Positions 22,121-33,930 of a stretch of DNA of 64,000 nucleotides are shown here, in pieces; position 1 is the stretch's first letter, and every line of letters begins with the position of its first letter. The stretch spans positions 109,554,054 to 109,618,053 of the forward strand of contig CM060954.1 of the NCBI GenBank assembly GCA_030765055.1, written 5' to 3'. A model generated the notes under the pieces. The model had not been told where the DNA came from, searched no databases, and saw only the letters and a program-made list of their open reading frames with translations. Position numbers and translations under genes: made by a program. This stretch comes from Mantis religiosa (taxonomy: Eukaryota > Arthropoda > Insecta > Mantodea > Mantidae).

Positions 22121-24344
22121 TTGACATGCAAGATGAGTGAAGATAAACAGGAATGGAGGTAACCGAAAATGGATCACATTGCATGCAATGTGATCAGCAA
22201 ACATGGTTTTCTGTAGATGTAAGATAGATAGTACCTATGTACTCGTACTAATCAGTCAGATGTCTCCGCGTAAACACGCCAACCCTGATTCGGACCATCC
22301 GGCTTTGATAGCTGGAGGCCGTCCAAACTGGTCGTAGGTTTTTCCACGTTTGTTTCTTCTAGACTTGTATGCTTCTACATAGCTACAATGAAATGTGTTC
22401 AACAGATCCCAATTACCCTGAAAAGGATTTGCCAGAGGTTTTCCTTATGAAAGATGATCGACGGGTACTTTCAATATCTTGTGTACCTCAGGTTATTTTT
22501 GAGTATCATTTCATCGATCATCTCACATGATCTAACCGCTTAAATGAATCTTAGCAACTATAAATAAATCATATGTGGATTAAAACAGTTTCTACCAAAA
22601 ATTATATAAATAACATATATTTTTGCACAAATCATTTGTACAACAGCTAGAAAATGAACTAAGGTTGAACGAGACAGTAGTGTGGTTGCACCAGATCCAT
22701 TTTTTTCCAGAAAAAATTGATACAATTCATGTTTAATCATCCTAAGTCTTTGGTTACTTCCTTGTTTACAGAAAACAGTGACTGAGTAAAGCGTTTAAAT
22801 ACTAGACAAAACAGCATTAAAAGAAAATATTTTGGATATGTTCTGTTCAGCAATATATTTAGTTTTAAAGGCCATATAAAATTCCATTAAAGGCTTCGAC
22901 CTAGCCACACGTAGCCCGTTTTAAAAGCTAAATCCAATTGGGGATTCATTACCGACAAGATGAAAGATGTGCAACGGCAAGCGTTGGGAGCTTTCCCGGG
23001 GTTGTTTTACTGCTCTATGTGAAATAAAATAAATTGCCAGGTATGTTGCCTCGAGAAATGAAGCAACACAATACCTTTCATTATCACGGCTCAATTAAAC
23101 ACTGCTTGAAACTGAAGTGGAGCCTGCGTAGACACATTGACGACATAAAAGTTTATCTCAGTCACTCAATTCACTGGGGCTAACAAGAGGGTATTAACGA
23201 CTACGGAAAACAAGCCCGATATCGAATATCCAATTAAAACCCTTTTGCAAACAGTATTCATTATGTTCCTCTCATAAATCCTCGATTTCGCTGGTATAAA
23301 GTTCATGTAATGTAAGAGAGCTTGTTAAAGGGCGAATTGGTTAGTTATCTCGTGAATGTGGAATCACAGTTTAAGAATTACGAAGAGTTCCAGAGATAAC
23401 ATCGATGTAACTTCTCAGTGATGTGTAGAGCTTTCTGAAGATAGTTGTCATCGAAGCATCTGGAGGAAAACTTTCTTCAAATTGTACGCTTTATTAAGAA
23501 AAAAAGGTTACTAACCTAAATTACTGTTTGTTATCTCGATGGTGGTTTTAGAAGTTGATTGCACCAAACACGAAGCATTCTAATGATTTCACCACCAGCA
23601 ATTTGAGATTGTTTACTCAATTTGGCATAATATTCCAATTATATTATTTATAGTCCAACAAGAAGCATTTAAATAAAATAGAATAAGCTTTAAGGCATGT
23701 TTTCATTTCTGTTTTTCGGAAGCGAGTAGGAATTGTACGTATTACAATTAAAAATTATTATTGAAATAAGTTCTTAGACAACACCAAGAAGAATTACATC
23801 ACCTTCTGTACCCTAGTATAAGCTATTCTTACAAAAACTTATTCCTTTTTCTACTTCACATTAAACAGAAAAATATTATCTAGTTGTTAATTTTCTTGTA
23901 GGTGCAAGGCAATGCCGGAATACAGCAGGCTTTAAGTAATTACCAAAACTTTTAAAACTAGTCGCTTATACAGCTACATTGAAACTACTTTTTTGTACAG
24001 CTTAGAATAAAAGTGAATTTTAGCTGAGAGAAGTATAAGTATTGGAAAATTCACATATCTTCAAAGAATATATCTGAAATGGTTCACTTCACAAAAAATC
24101 TATAGGAAATAAATTGCTTGTTTTAGCCAGATCTATATCTTTATTTAGTACGATTTTGTCTATAACTTACAGTTATCGAGTTTATCAGAGGTCATTCATA
24201 ATTAGGAGGACTTCTGAACTTCCAGGAAGTTCAAGGTATGTATTTCATTTATAATGAGAATATCTTAGACAAATGGTATTATAATCTAATCTGGATTAGC
24301 ATTGTTAGAACTGTTTTTAGAAAACCTTAAAAAATATTACATGT
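22121..24344. other. Non-coding; contains a 524 bp near-identical block
   Basis: 22862-23385 aligns with 45391-45914 without indels and, by eye, with one mismatch (T at 23025, G at 45554). Flanks are clearly more diverged. An 81-codon frame over this block in copy B is closed by that single mismatch in A, so coding is unlikely. Confidence 0.6.
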
Positions 24345-25540
24345 AGAGGGCGTTCTTGGGTTAGACTCGTGGTCTTACTCCATCATGCCCACCTCTTCCT
24401 TGGGGGACCAACATCTCTCCTTTCATGAGATTTATAACTCCACACATCTTGGGTACTCTACCTCGTTCATTATTTCCATATATTCTTTCCAGTTATTTCT
24501 ATTTTCTTCAGTCGTCTCATTTAAATCGAATATTTTTAATTCGTCACGTATATCTGAATTCATAATAAGGTATCTTGTTGTACAACCTTTCATACTTCCC
24601 AGAAATCTCCTTTCAGTACCCTGCGTCTTCTATCCCTCTGCCTGAGGATCCAAGATTCACTTCCATATAATAAAACTGGAATCGCCATCGTCTTATAAAA
24701 CTTCGATTTTGTTTCCTTTGTTGGTTTATTTTGGAGACTTTTCTTTACTCTTCCAAAAAGTTGTTGGAATTTACTAATTTTATATTACACCTAGGTATGT
24801 CTGCCCAAGAACTGAAAATTGAAAACCTGTGCTACATTTTCTCCATCTTTGCTTATGTTTGAACGTATAGGACAATTCTCGTGGTGTGCCCTTACTTTAG
24901 CTTCCTCTTGTGATATTTTAAAATTACATTCTTTATATAATGTATGCAATTTATATACCACTCTTCGCGATTTTGAATAATCACCACATTTTCGACATAA
25001 AGTGAAATATCTATAATGTTTTCCCTACTTTTATTCTTGAGATAATTTCTTGGTTCTATTTATTAACTCGCCTAAATATATTTTTAAAAGTGTTCGAGAC
25101 AGACTGTATCTTTGTGTGAATGGGATTTGCTTTAATTTCTTCTGTTTTATTCAGTTTATATACTACTCTTCTTGTATCTTTATATAAACTCTTTATATAA
25201 TTAATTAAATGCAAAGGAATCAATGAATGCCACATGTTTTTCTAAATTGTCTTCTTGTCTCGTATCTAAAATTCTTTTTAAACTAGAAATATTATCATCA
25301 CAGGATCGGCCTTTTCAAAAAATCCACCTGTCCTTCCTCTAGTAGCGGTTTTGTCATAGTTGTAAGACGTTCTTCATTATTTTTGCATGTATGCTATATA
25401 CGATGTTCAAGATCATAATTCCCCTATAATTTCTTCATACATTTCTTTGTCCTTTCTTAAGCATAGGCACTATTCTGCCATTGTCAGTGAACTAGAAACT
25501 TTACAGTTTCGCCAACAACTGATAGATTCATGACGTTTAA
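24345..25540 (-). pseudogene. Second LINE remnant (copy A)
   Basis: Decayed minus-strand reverse transcriptase-like sequence. The better-preserved counterpart (46860-48040) shows an FKFLGR block followed by KISKFQQLFERVKKTLQNK, as seen after the catalytic core in RTE-type LINEs. In copy A no frame exceeds a few tens of codons. The assignment rests mainly on copy B. Confidence 0.5.
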
Positions 25541-25558
25541 AATCTTACATTCATACCC

Positions 25559-26240
25559 TTGAAAGACGAATTAAAATATAAAGTTTTCCTAAATTGTTAC
25601 TTAAGGTTCGTCTGGTTAAACTTGATGTATCACCTACTTAGTGCTACCTCTCCCTGTGGCAAGAGAGGGGTGAAAAGTTTTGTAAACACATTGCCATTGC
25701 TGTATGCGACTACCTTAGTCTTCGACAGACAGCGACAGGTGCTGCAACCAGTGCAAGGCTTACTTATTTACAAATAATATTTTATATTGACAGTGAAATA
25801 TGGTAATAATGGAAATATGATTTCAGAACCGGTGTTGTACGAGATAATTAAGATAATGAATGAATGTGTAGCGTTTAACGCCCGCTTTTACTACATACGG
25901 CACCGCAGGCGGTGACACTGATGATACATGAGATGAAGATGGGGCACCGGTGGAATGAGATGGCGGGGGAAACCGGAGGTCCTGGAGAAAACCCGCCCAG
26001 CGCCGTGTTGTCCACCACCAATCTCACTTTGGGATCGAACCCGGGCCGCCTTGGTGAGAGCCAAGCGGTCTAATCACTGAGCCACGGCGCGCCCTAATTA
26101 AGAGAAACAAAGATAAGTTTAAAGTGTATACAATCGACTCCATAGCTGAATTACATGGATATACCTTACCTCCGTGTCATTGTGATAGTATTTCTATCGA
26201 GGTAATATGGGTACAAATCAGTGAAGCAGGTAGAAAAGAT
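25559..26240 (+). pseudogene. Unrecognised degenerate reading frame (copy A)
   Basis: A plus-strand frame (25559-25777, 72 codons) containing KRGVKSFVNTLPLL continues in a disrupted state past a SINE-1 insertion to VYTIDSIAEL. The same peptide segments are in one longer frame in copy B (48057-48455). I do not recognise the family. Confidence 0.3.
25853..26094 (-). mobile_element. SINE-1 insertion with 8 bp target duplication and empty site in copy B
   Basis: A complete minus-strand copy: the A-box-like CTCAGTGATTAGACC and B-box GGGTTCGATCCC are at the right end and the gtagtaaaagcgggcgtta tail at the left. The direct repeat taattaag is at 25845-25852 and 26095-26102. Copy B has a single taattaag (48343-48350) at the same place. 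This is the clearest insertion in the window. Confidence 0.92.
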
Positions 26241-26259
26241 GTTACGCGGGCAATAATGC

Positions 26260-27259
26260 NNNNNNNNNNNNNNNNNNNNNNNNNNNNNNNNNNNNNNNNN
26301 NNNNNNNNNNNNNNNNNNNNNNNNNNNNNNNNNNNNNNNNNNNNNNNNNNNNNNNNNNNNNNNNNNNNNNNNNNNNNNNNNNNNNNNNNNNNNNNNNNNN
26401 NNNNNNNNNNNNNNNNNNNNNNNNNNNNNNNNNNNNNNNNNNNNNNNNNNNNNNNNNNNNNNNNNNNNNNNNNNNNNNNNNNNNNNNNNNNNNNNNNNNN
26501 NNNNNNNNNNNNNNNNNNNNNNNNNNNNNNNNNNNNNNNNNNNNNNNNNNNNNNNNNNNNNNNNNNNNNNNNNNNNNNNNNNNNNNNNNNNNNNNNNNNN
26601 NNNNNNNNNNNNNNNNNNNNNNNNNNNNNNNNNNNNNNNNNNNNNNNNNNNNNNNNNNNNNNNNNNNNNNNNNNNNNNNNNNNNNNNNNNNNNNNNNNNN
26701 NNNNNNNNNNNNNNNNNNNNNNNNNNNNNNNNNNNNNNNNNNNNNNNNNNNNNNNNNNNNNNNNNNNNNNNNNNNNNNNNNNNNNNNNNNNNNNNNNNNN
26801 NNNNNNNNNNNNNNNNNNNNNNNNNNNNNNNNNNNNNNNNNNNNNNNNNNNNNNNNNNNNNNNNNNNNNNNNNNNNNNNNNNNNNNNNNNNNNNNNNNNN
26901 NNNNNNNNNNNNNNNNNNNNNNNNNNNNNNNNNNNNNNNNNNNNNNNNNNNNNNNNNNNNNNNNNNNNNNNNNNNNNNNNNNNNNNNNNNNNNNNNNNNN
27001 NNNNNNNNNNNNNNNNNNNNNNNNNNNNNNNNNNNNNNNNNNNNNNNNNNNNNNNNNNNNNNNNNNNNNNNNNNNNNNNNNNNNNNNNNNNNNNNNNNNN
27101 NNNNNNNNNNNNNNNNNNNNNNNNNNNNNNNNNNNNNNNNNNNNNNNNNNNNNNNNNNNNNNNNNNNNNNNNNNNNNNNNNNNNNNNNNNNNNNNNNNNN
27201 NNNNNNNNNNNNNNNNNNNNNNNNNNNNNNNNNNNNNNNNNNNNNNNNNNNNNNNNNNN
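26260..27259. other. Assembly gap, exactly 1000 N
   Basis: A run of 1000 N, a size commonly used as a placeholder, so the real distance between copy A and the LINE at 27260 is unknown. Frames spanning it (for example 26124-27689) are artefacts. Confidence 0.99.
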
Positions 27260-28030
27260 ACTTTCAAAGCAGCTGTACAACTACCACCCTATTGTACAGC
27301 GTATACAGGATGCCCTCCACGTTTTACACGCTTCTGGCGTGTGTGCATGGATCCCTGGTCACGTATGCTTGCGGGGGAATGAAATGGCGGATTCGGCAGC
27401 CAAGACGGCTACCATGAAGCACAGGTTTCGAGTACCATCTGTGACATCGGAAGATTTTAGGGCCGTATTGCGGGGAGCTGTGCAAACCTGCTGGCAAGAA
27501 GAGTGGTCCGCTGTCCGCAATAATAAACTTAGATCTGTGAAAGAACTTCCGATTCCCTGGGTTACCTTCTGTTGTTCATTTCATCGCGAGGAGATGAGTT
27601 TGGTATGGTTGCGTATTGGTCACTGCTTTTACACTCATAATTTTCTTTTTAAAAAGGAGCCTGCTCCACTGTATCCGTTTTGCAATTAAGCGTTATCTGT
27701 CCGACACGTGATGCTAGAGTGTTTTTACCTAGCACACCTTAAGAGTCTCTGCAGCTGCCGGCCAACTTTACAGAAATACTAGCGGACGATTACACAGTAG
27801 TAGAGAAGGTATTTAGATTCTTTTCTAGGTTAGACTATAGGATTTAGTGAAGAGAATTTTTGACAGTTTACATCTATATTTCTTTTTGTTTTTGTAGTTT
27901 TTTATGTGCATGTATTTTTATAAGATTATTTACACTTTTACTCAGTTTTAGAAATATTTATATCTGGCTTTGGTCATGATTATTTCTTCAAAGGGCGCTG
28001 ATAACCTCTGTAGTTGAGCGCCCTTATATC
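27260..28030 (+). pseudogene. 3' end of a LINE with RNase H domain
   Basis: The plus-strand frame to 27688 contains WIPGHVCLRGNEMADSAAKT, the C-terminal RNase H signature of non-LTR retrotransposons of the R1/I/Loa-type groups. It continues with LVWLRIGHCFYTHNFLFKKE and a PFCN cysteine block. A TAA stop at 27686-27688 and a later frameshift break the remaining VRHVMLECFYLAHL segment, so this copy is dead. The 3' region ends with a GC hairpin (27993-28023, gggcgctg paired with the tail gagcgccc), a common LINE 3' feature, next to AT-rich repeats. The 5' part lies in the gap. Confidence 0.8.
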
Positions 28031-28039
28031 ATGATAATC

Positions 28040-28790
28040 ATAAAGTACTTAGAGACGTGCCTTAGCTCTTCTTTGAGTTTAAAGCTGTCTCAGTCTTTTG
28101 CTGAGGGCTTTCTTTCTCTCGTCTGTCCACGTTGTACCAGTCTTTTTCTTCGGTTTGTCCTCTTGGTCAACTTGCCACTTATGCACCTTCATTCTGAAGA
28201 TGTACCTGGCTAGGATATCTTCTTGAGTAATTCCTGTCAATTTTAAATCACTAATTACTTCAATTCACTTCATAGTGTTTGTTTTGTGAGGCAATTTGAA
28301 CTTCATCGTTTAATATGACCATAATATTTTAACCTTTGTTTCCTAATCACTAAGGATGCCTGTATATATTATTATTATTTCTATTTTACTTGTAGGTTTC
28401 TTCTCATACTTGTGGAGCTAAAATTTTTCTAATAATTTTAAGTTCTTCTATTCCTATATTTCCAATATATGCTTTTCTGTTCAAAATTGATGTTTCTGCT
28501 CCATAGAGAGGCTTCTGTTTTCATTTCATTGTCTTATTGTATATATTTAGACATGCATTTTATTATATATGCTTTGAGTAAGCCGATGTGCTGTTTCCAC
28601 TTTTTAGCATCTGATTTTGTTTGGTTTCGTTTCAATTCCATTTTCCTGATAAACTGTGACATTTGTTTAATTTTTTCATATTTTCTTTCCATGTATTTTG
28701 GTACTTCTAATTGTACGAAATATATTCATGTTTTTCGAAAAAAATTGAATACCAGCTTTCCCTAAAGTTTATTTTAATAATTCAATCTTT
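28040..28790 (-). pseudogene. LINE fragment (copy B)
   Basis: Counterpart of 3805-4550, with the same decayed reverse transcriptase C-terminal region. Small indels differ between the copies. The plus-strand frame at 28469-28765 is a shadow. Confidence 0.45.
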
Positions 28791-28824
28791 CTTGAGCTAT
28801 CATCATCATTATCATCATCACCAT

Positions 28825-29075
28825 CATGCCTGCCTCTGTTGTAGATGCAAGCGTGTCTGCCTCACATTCAAGAACTCCTGAGTCCAAATCTTGGTTAGGG
28901 TGAGATAACTAGACAAGGTATTTTCCGGGTTTTTCCCTTATTCATAAAGGCAGATGTCAGCTAGCTCTAAGCTCTATGGACCCTGGATACATTTGAGCAT
29001 CACTTCACCCATTTCATTCACTGTCAGACATAACTTAACGTTGGAAGACGTAAGATTACAATAAAAAAATCACCA
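28825..29075 (+). mobile_element. SINE-2 copy (copy B)
   Basis: Counterpart of 4575-4830, with the head gcctgcctctgttgtagatg and gtctgcctcacattcaag. It is likewise preceded by imperfect ATC triplets. Confidence 0.75.
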
Positions 29076-30470
29076 CCATCATTAATTTTCGAAGCCAGCG
29101 GTTTATTTGCAATGCCCATTGATATTTTAAGTTTATTAAGATTAAGTGTAACCTTTCCTTAATCATCGTTTTATCCCTTTCCTTAAACGATATACGTATA
29201 CGTATGATTATAAATAGATGTTTAAGGGAATATTAAATAACCAGAAAGCTAGTCAGTTAAATGGCAACTATAGGGCAGGAATAAGTATTACTCTATTTTT
29301 ACTAACTTATTTTTTCTTGAGCCACTGTTACACTATGTCTGCAATGTTTCTCAAGGCTTGATGACGTAATAATAACACCAACACTTGCAGCAGGTGTCGA
29401 CGACGACTGCCTGTGTTTATAGCGAAGTGGTTAAAATATCTAGCAACGTCGCCCAACCTTTCCCTGCCTGCTATTCGTTCTAATTCTCCGTGGAAACTGC
29501 CTACGAGAATAGCCTTCGGAACACCTTGCACATAGCCTACAACTACCTAATGTGGTAGTTGTACTACACATACTTGTTTCTCCCTTTTCCTAAAGTCGGC
29601 GATCTAGGCAAAATGGAAGACATTTAAGTGCTTTGCTTCTGTTTTGTAAATATGCATGACTGTGTTCGCAAATTCCTGTGTTTTTATGCAAAAATCGTGC
29701 GTTAGAAAATGAAGTTGTCGTCCGTGTGATTGCTGTGTTCAGTGTCACTGTATACCACGTCAGTTTTATGACGTAATGTGTAGAAACAATAGCACTGCGT
29801 AGTTTAAATTGTATATATCGCATTCCCTATATATTACTCTTTGCACTAATTCTCACTGAAACGACTGTTCAATACTGTACTGTGCATGGTGTGAAAGCGT
29901 ACTTGTTAGACGACGCCAAATACACGTCCGTCTCACGTAGTTCAACAGGAGTGAAGTGCTCTTGTACGATAAACCTTTTTCAGCCATTACTTTGAATTAT
30001 TTTTTTGGAGTTTGAAAAATCACGTGAACCAATATTAATTCTCCATTGGACGGCACCTATCCCCACTTACGATCAGAGTTCCAACATTCCAGCCCTGGAC
30101 CTAACATCAAAGTCGCTTTCTCTAACGGCCCGCTTGCTAAACATTATGCGTAAGCATGCGTTCTGAGCGTTGGTCAAAATCTTAAAGTCTGTTGTCGGAA
30201 GCACGCATGTCATTGTAACAATGGGTTGGTTTGCCACTACATGGCACCAAGTTTGCCTATAGGACAAAACAGACAATAGAGTAGAGTTGTTTGTTTATAG
30301 GGACTGCAAAGGGAGTTTATTGAGCTTCGCAAAACGGCCTTAGTTACTGTGCCCGTCTTTCGAATATATGCTCACGTTATGACATATATATTCTGGTATA
30401 TGTCATTTATTTATATTTATCCGTTTTTAAGTGAATATCTTTCTGATATCAAATTAAATGTCTTTTCAAT
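29076..30470. other. No recognised feature
   Basis: Matches A 4831-5477 and then, directly from about 29713, A 7552 onward. The simple junction in B suggests B lost about 2.07 kb that included the mariner. Confidence 0.5.
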
Positions 30471-30648
30471 TTTCCTAGCTGACAGGGAGTGCGTCAGAAA
30501 CTGGGAAGACCGTAACTCAGGAAACAAAGCGTCGTTTTAATACCATATATTTAAGTAGTTTTCCTAGCTGACAGGGAGTGCCTCAGAATCTGTGAAAACC
30601 GTAACTCAGGAAACAAAGCGTCGTTTTAATACCGTATATTTAAGTAGT
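30471..30648. repeat. 89 bp tandem duplication
   Basis: Two adjacent units (30471-30559 and 30560-30648) begin with tttcctagctgacaggga. Copy A has one unit (about 8316-8403). It arose after the copies split or was lost from A. Confidence 0.85.
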
Positions 30649-30801
30649 TTTAATGAAAAAAAAAAGAAACCTATTTATCATTTTTCCATGACTGTCCTCA
30701 GGCGCTCTTTTCATTCTAGTTGACTTTTCCATGACTGCAAACCCTAAGAAGTAGACAAAATCTTACAACCAAAAACCTTTAGCTCTCTTAAACACACAAT
30801 T

Positions 30802-31010
30802 TGTGGTGGTGGTGGTGGTGGTGGTGGTGGTGGTGGGTGGTGGGTGGTGGGAGGTGGGTTGTTGGTGGTGGGTGGTGGTGGTGGTGGCGGTGGTGGTGGC
30901 GGTGGCTGTGGCGGTGGCAGTGGCGGCGACGGTGACAATGGCGGCGGCGGCGGCGGTTGTGGTGGTGGTGGTGGTGGTGGTCGTGGTGGTGGTGATGATA
31001 ATAGTAATAA
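30802..31010 (+). repeat. (GGT)n/(GGC)n simple repeat (copy B)
   Basis: An expanded counterpart of 8559-8660 with GGT, GGC and GGGT units. Frames across it are compositional. It is potentially G-quadruplex forming on the plus strand. Confidence 0.85.
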
Positions 31011-31155
31011 TAAACCCATAGAGCGACAAGTCATAGAGGGCTAAGGCCTGCCGACCTCACGCCGACATACGCAAGGTCGGGGGGCTGATCGTGCAACCGA
31101 TACGGGGAACAAATGTGATCAGCATCTCCTCACTTCTAGCTGGAAAGTTACTCAC
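31011..31155 (-). mobile_element. Probable retroelement 3' end (copy B)
   Basis: Counterpart of 8661-8835, ending on the minus strand in CTCTATGGGTTTATTATT and further triplets. Confidence 0.4.
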
Positions 31156-31370
31156 AATTTATATCAAATGAAATTTTTGTGGTGAACTGCTTCCGAGATA
31201 TTCCTTGTTATTTGCCTCAATTTTCAAATCTGTTATTTTCTAAAATAATATATCTTTATTCATTTTTATATATTGTCCATGCACATGGAATGGAATTTCA
31301 CTCATCACGTAACGACCAGCTTTTAAAGATTGGACTATGGCTTAAAGGCATGCTATACTTCTATATTCTT

Positions 31371-31398
31371 CTTGTGCTAAAGGAAACCTTAGCACTAG
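31371..31398. other. Hairpin with compensatory changes (copy B)
   Basis: The stem cttgtgctaaagg pairs with ccttagcactag, with one mismatch and one bulge. Relative to 9049-9075, G:C pairs replace A:T pairs on both arms. Confidence 0.65.
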
Positions 31399-31974
31399 GA
31401 TAAAAGTTATCTCTATTAATATGAATTATGTGGATTAATGTGCGTTGTAGGAATCATTTGTACAAGAGTAGAGAATGTATTTGGGTGCAATATCCAGTTG
31501 TTGAAGTGACAGTGGTATTAACACTAATGGACATACAACAGCGTTTCTATGAAATAGCGCTCACTTATAACTGAATAGCTATGCAAATTAAACTATAAAG
31601 AAGAAATTAAATATATTACGAAGAAATAAGTATGTAATTATGAAACCGTTGTGTTTTACATGATGCATTTGCATCACCCCCTAAAGTATGAGCTAAAAAT
31701 GTACTTCTCTCCTTCAAAAACATTGAAGTATGGAGTTCTTCTGAGAAGAATGTAAGGTTCAGACTACATTATTGCGTATGCAATATCATCTCTGAAGTAA
31801 TCTTTTAAAAAGAAAAGTTATCGTGCCCAAACGATAAAATTATTATCAACATCATCCTTTGAACTTTTGGTCCGTTACAACCTCACAGAACTTAAAATTG
31901 GTTCCTCTAACATTACCTCTGTTTTTTTTTTGTTGTTTTTTTTTTTTTTTTTGACTGTAAGGGTCTGGACTACA

Positions 31975-32535
31975 CTACGGGGGATACGGCACCGAGGTTC
32001 AAATTTATTCTATTGTACCAATGCCTTCAAGTGGGGAGCCCTGGGAGGAAGAACGAGGCGACCGGAGACAGAAAGCGGCCTTCTAAAGAGCCCCGACAGT
32101 GCAAAGGGCAGGGTCCCTACGCTTTACTAGCTTGAAACTCCCCGGCAGGCCATACAACCGGCATCCCACTCTACTGTCGTCCGGAAACAGCCCCACTAGA
32201 GTCGGTATGGAGACCGGAGACCATCCAACCGGAGGAGGAAATTATACAGAGGTCATCCTACCATACAACGCCGAGACACTCAGCGACACTTATATTATGA
32301 AAGTGGCCACCAGATGGGAGATTATGTGAAATGATAATAGAAATTAAATGGGGGCAACCGAAAATTCGGGTATCCAATTAACCTACCCAGCATTCGCCTG
32401 CCGACCTTAGTTAACTCCCGAAAAAAAAACCATCTGGGTCAGTTAGATTGACCCCGGGAATCAAACCCGGGCCTCCCATATGTGGACCCCAGTCGAAACC
32501 ACCTGAGCCATCTCACTCGGTCTCTCTGGTACAGG
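31975..32535 (-). mobile_element. Composite tRNA-derived SINE-5 (copy B)
   Basis: Counterpart of 10190-10735. The head reads on the minus strand as GAGATGGCTCAGGTGGTTTC with the B-box-like GGGTTTGATTCCC. A T-rich run at about 31922-31953 lies beyond its left end. Confidence 0.55.
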
Positions 32536-33552
32536 TATTCGTTTTATGACAAGGCACGTACCTTTGCACGTGCGCTCTGCTAGCTGCAGCACAAGCGAAG
32601 TATATATAAATACGGCCTCGACATAAAACAACCACTTTGTACTTGTATACATTGGCTGGAATAAGAGAGGAATCCATTCTATGTAACTTATCTTTGCGTT
32701 GTTGCCTGTAATTTCTGAAATTATGATTAAATTCAAGTTCCCCATATATCATCGTTTCTTTGATGGTGTAAAAGCGAAAATCCAGTCAGAGGTATTAGTA
32801 ATTGCATTTCTACTTTTCATGCGCCTTATTTGTTATGCCTTTTCAATGTAGGAATCTATATCTATAAAGCAACATCTTACTTCTCCCTGTGTAATTCTTT
32901 AATGTTCGATAAACCTAAGATCACACTAAGGAGCTAAATTTATATTTATGAAACTGGTTAACACATTTTAGCGATTTTCGTTCTGTATTATCTCCTTCGA
33001 ATTAACGTTTTTGAATGCGTATTAATTGTATAATGATATCAATTTTACATCCCAGTTAACTACAAGTTTATGATGGAAGATATCTCACGTTTTCCTATCC
33101 TTCATCATCATATTAACATTCAACTATCTATTGTTTACCTAAGGTAACAAAAATACAGTAAGGTAACAGTAGTACTAGAAATGCATATCTCTTACACACA
33201 AACAGCATTTCTCTGGTATAATAGAGGGAACTGTGGAAGGGATGAACAATTTGCAATTGTAACTAAACAGTGGACTTGTAAATGAAATGTTTGATGAAAC
33301 TGAATTCCGGCAGCTCACTATTGTTTGTAGCACAATGCAGAGGTAGGCTGTGGCCGATATACCACCGTATTAAGGTCCACAGTAAACCGCTATCATGCAC
33401 AATGCCCTGGTAAAATAGCCAGATTTAGAGGAAGGTACATAGGTGTTTAACCATTCCCCAAAATCTCTCACAATTTAGTCTCTCACGATATTCTTCCCCG
33501 CAAATGCATCGTTATTAAACCAGTTGCAAATCACACAAACGTTCTTTTTATT
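32536..33552. other. No recognised feature
   Basis: Close match to 10736-11743; no gene-like content. Confidence 0.45.
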
Positions 33553-33930
33553 TAACTTAATTGGTGGAAATGAATCATTTCTTCACACTAGCCGCACATA
33601 GACTAAGGTTTTGTATGGATAGGGTCAACATGAAAAATTCAATGCCATGGCCGGGATTTGAAACACGGATCTCCTGGTTTCCGTCCAGTGGCTCTAACCC
33701 ATTGAACTACCATGGCCATCGTGCCGTCCTGAAATTAAATTCCCCAGTTAAACCTTAGCCTATGTGCAGCTAGTATGAAGAAATGATTCATTTCCACCAC
33801 TTAACTTAAATAATAAGAGTTTGATGGTGAAGCCTGTGATTTAAGTACTTACGATAGTAAGTCGCCACAAACGGTGTACAAGAGCCCTTAGTGGTTTACC
33901 AGGAATATATGAGTCAATGTCAGGAACGGT
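33553..33930. mobile_element. Inverted-repeat element with tRNA-like core (copy B)
   Basis: Counterpart of 11744-12110. The terminal repeats (taattggtggaaatgaatca and its complement at about 33780-33802) enclose the minus-strand tRNA-like core. Here the core keeps ccacgg-like and gctctaaccc segments closer to the consensus. Confidence 0.65.

Noticed and set aside
26124..27689. Long open frame across the gap, and two minus-strand frames spanning it
   Set aside because: Most of each frame is N. Only the part after 27260 on the plus strand is real, and it belongs to a LINE.
30744..31044. Proline-, threonine-, glycine- and valine-rich frames
   Set aside because: Translations of the GGT/GGC simple repeat; the same applies to 8442-8832.
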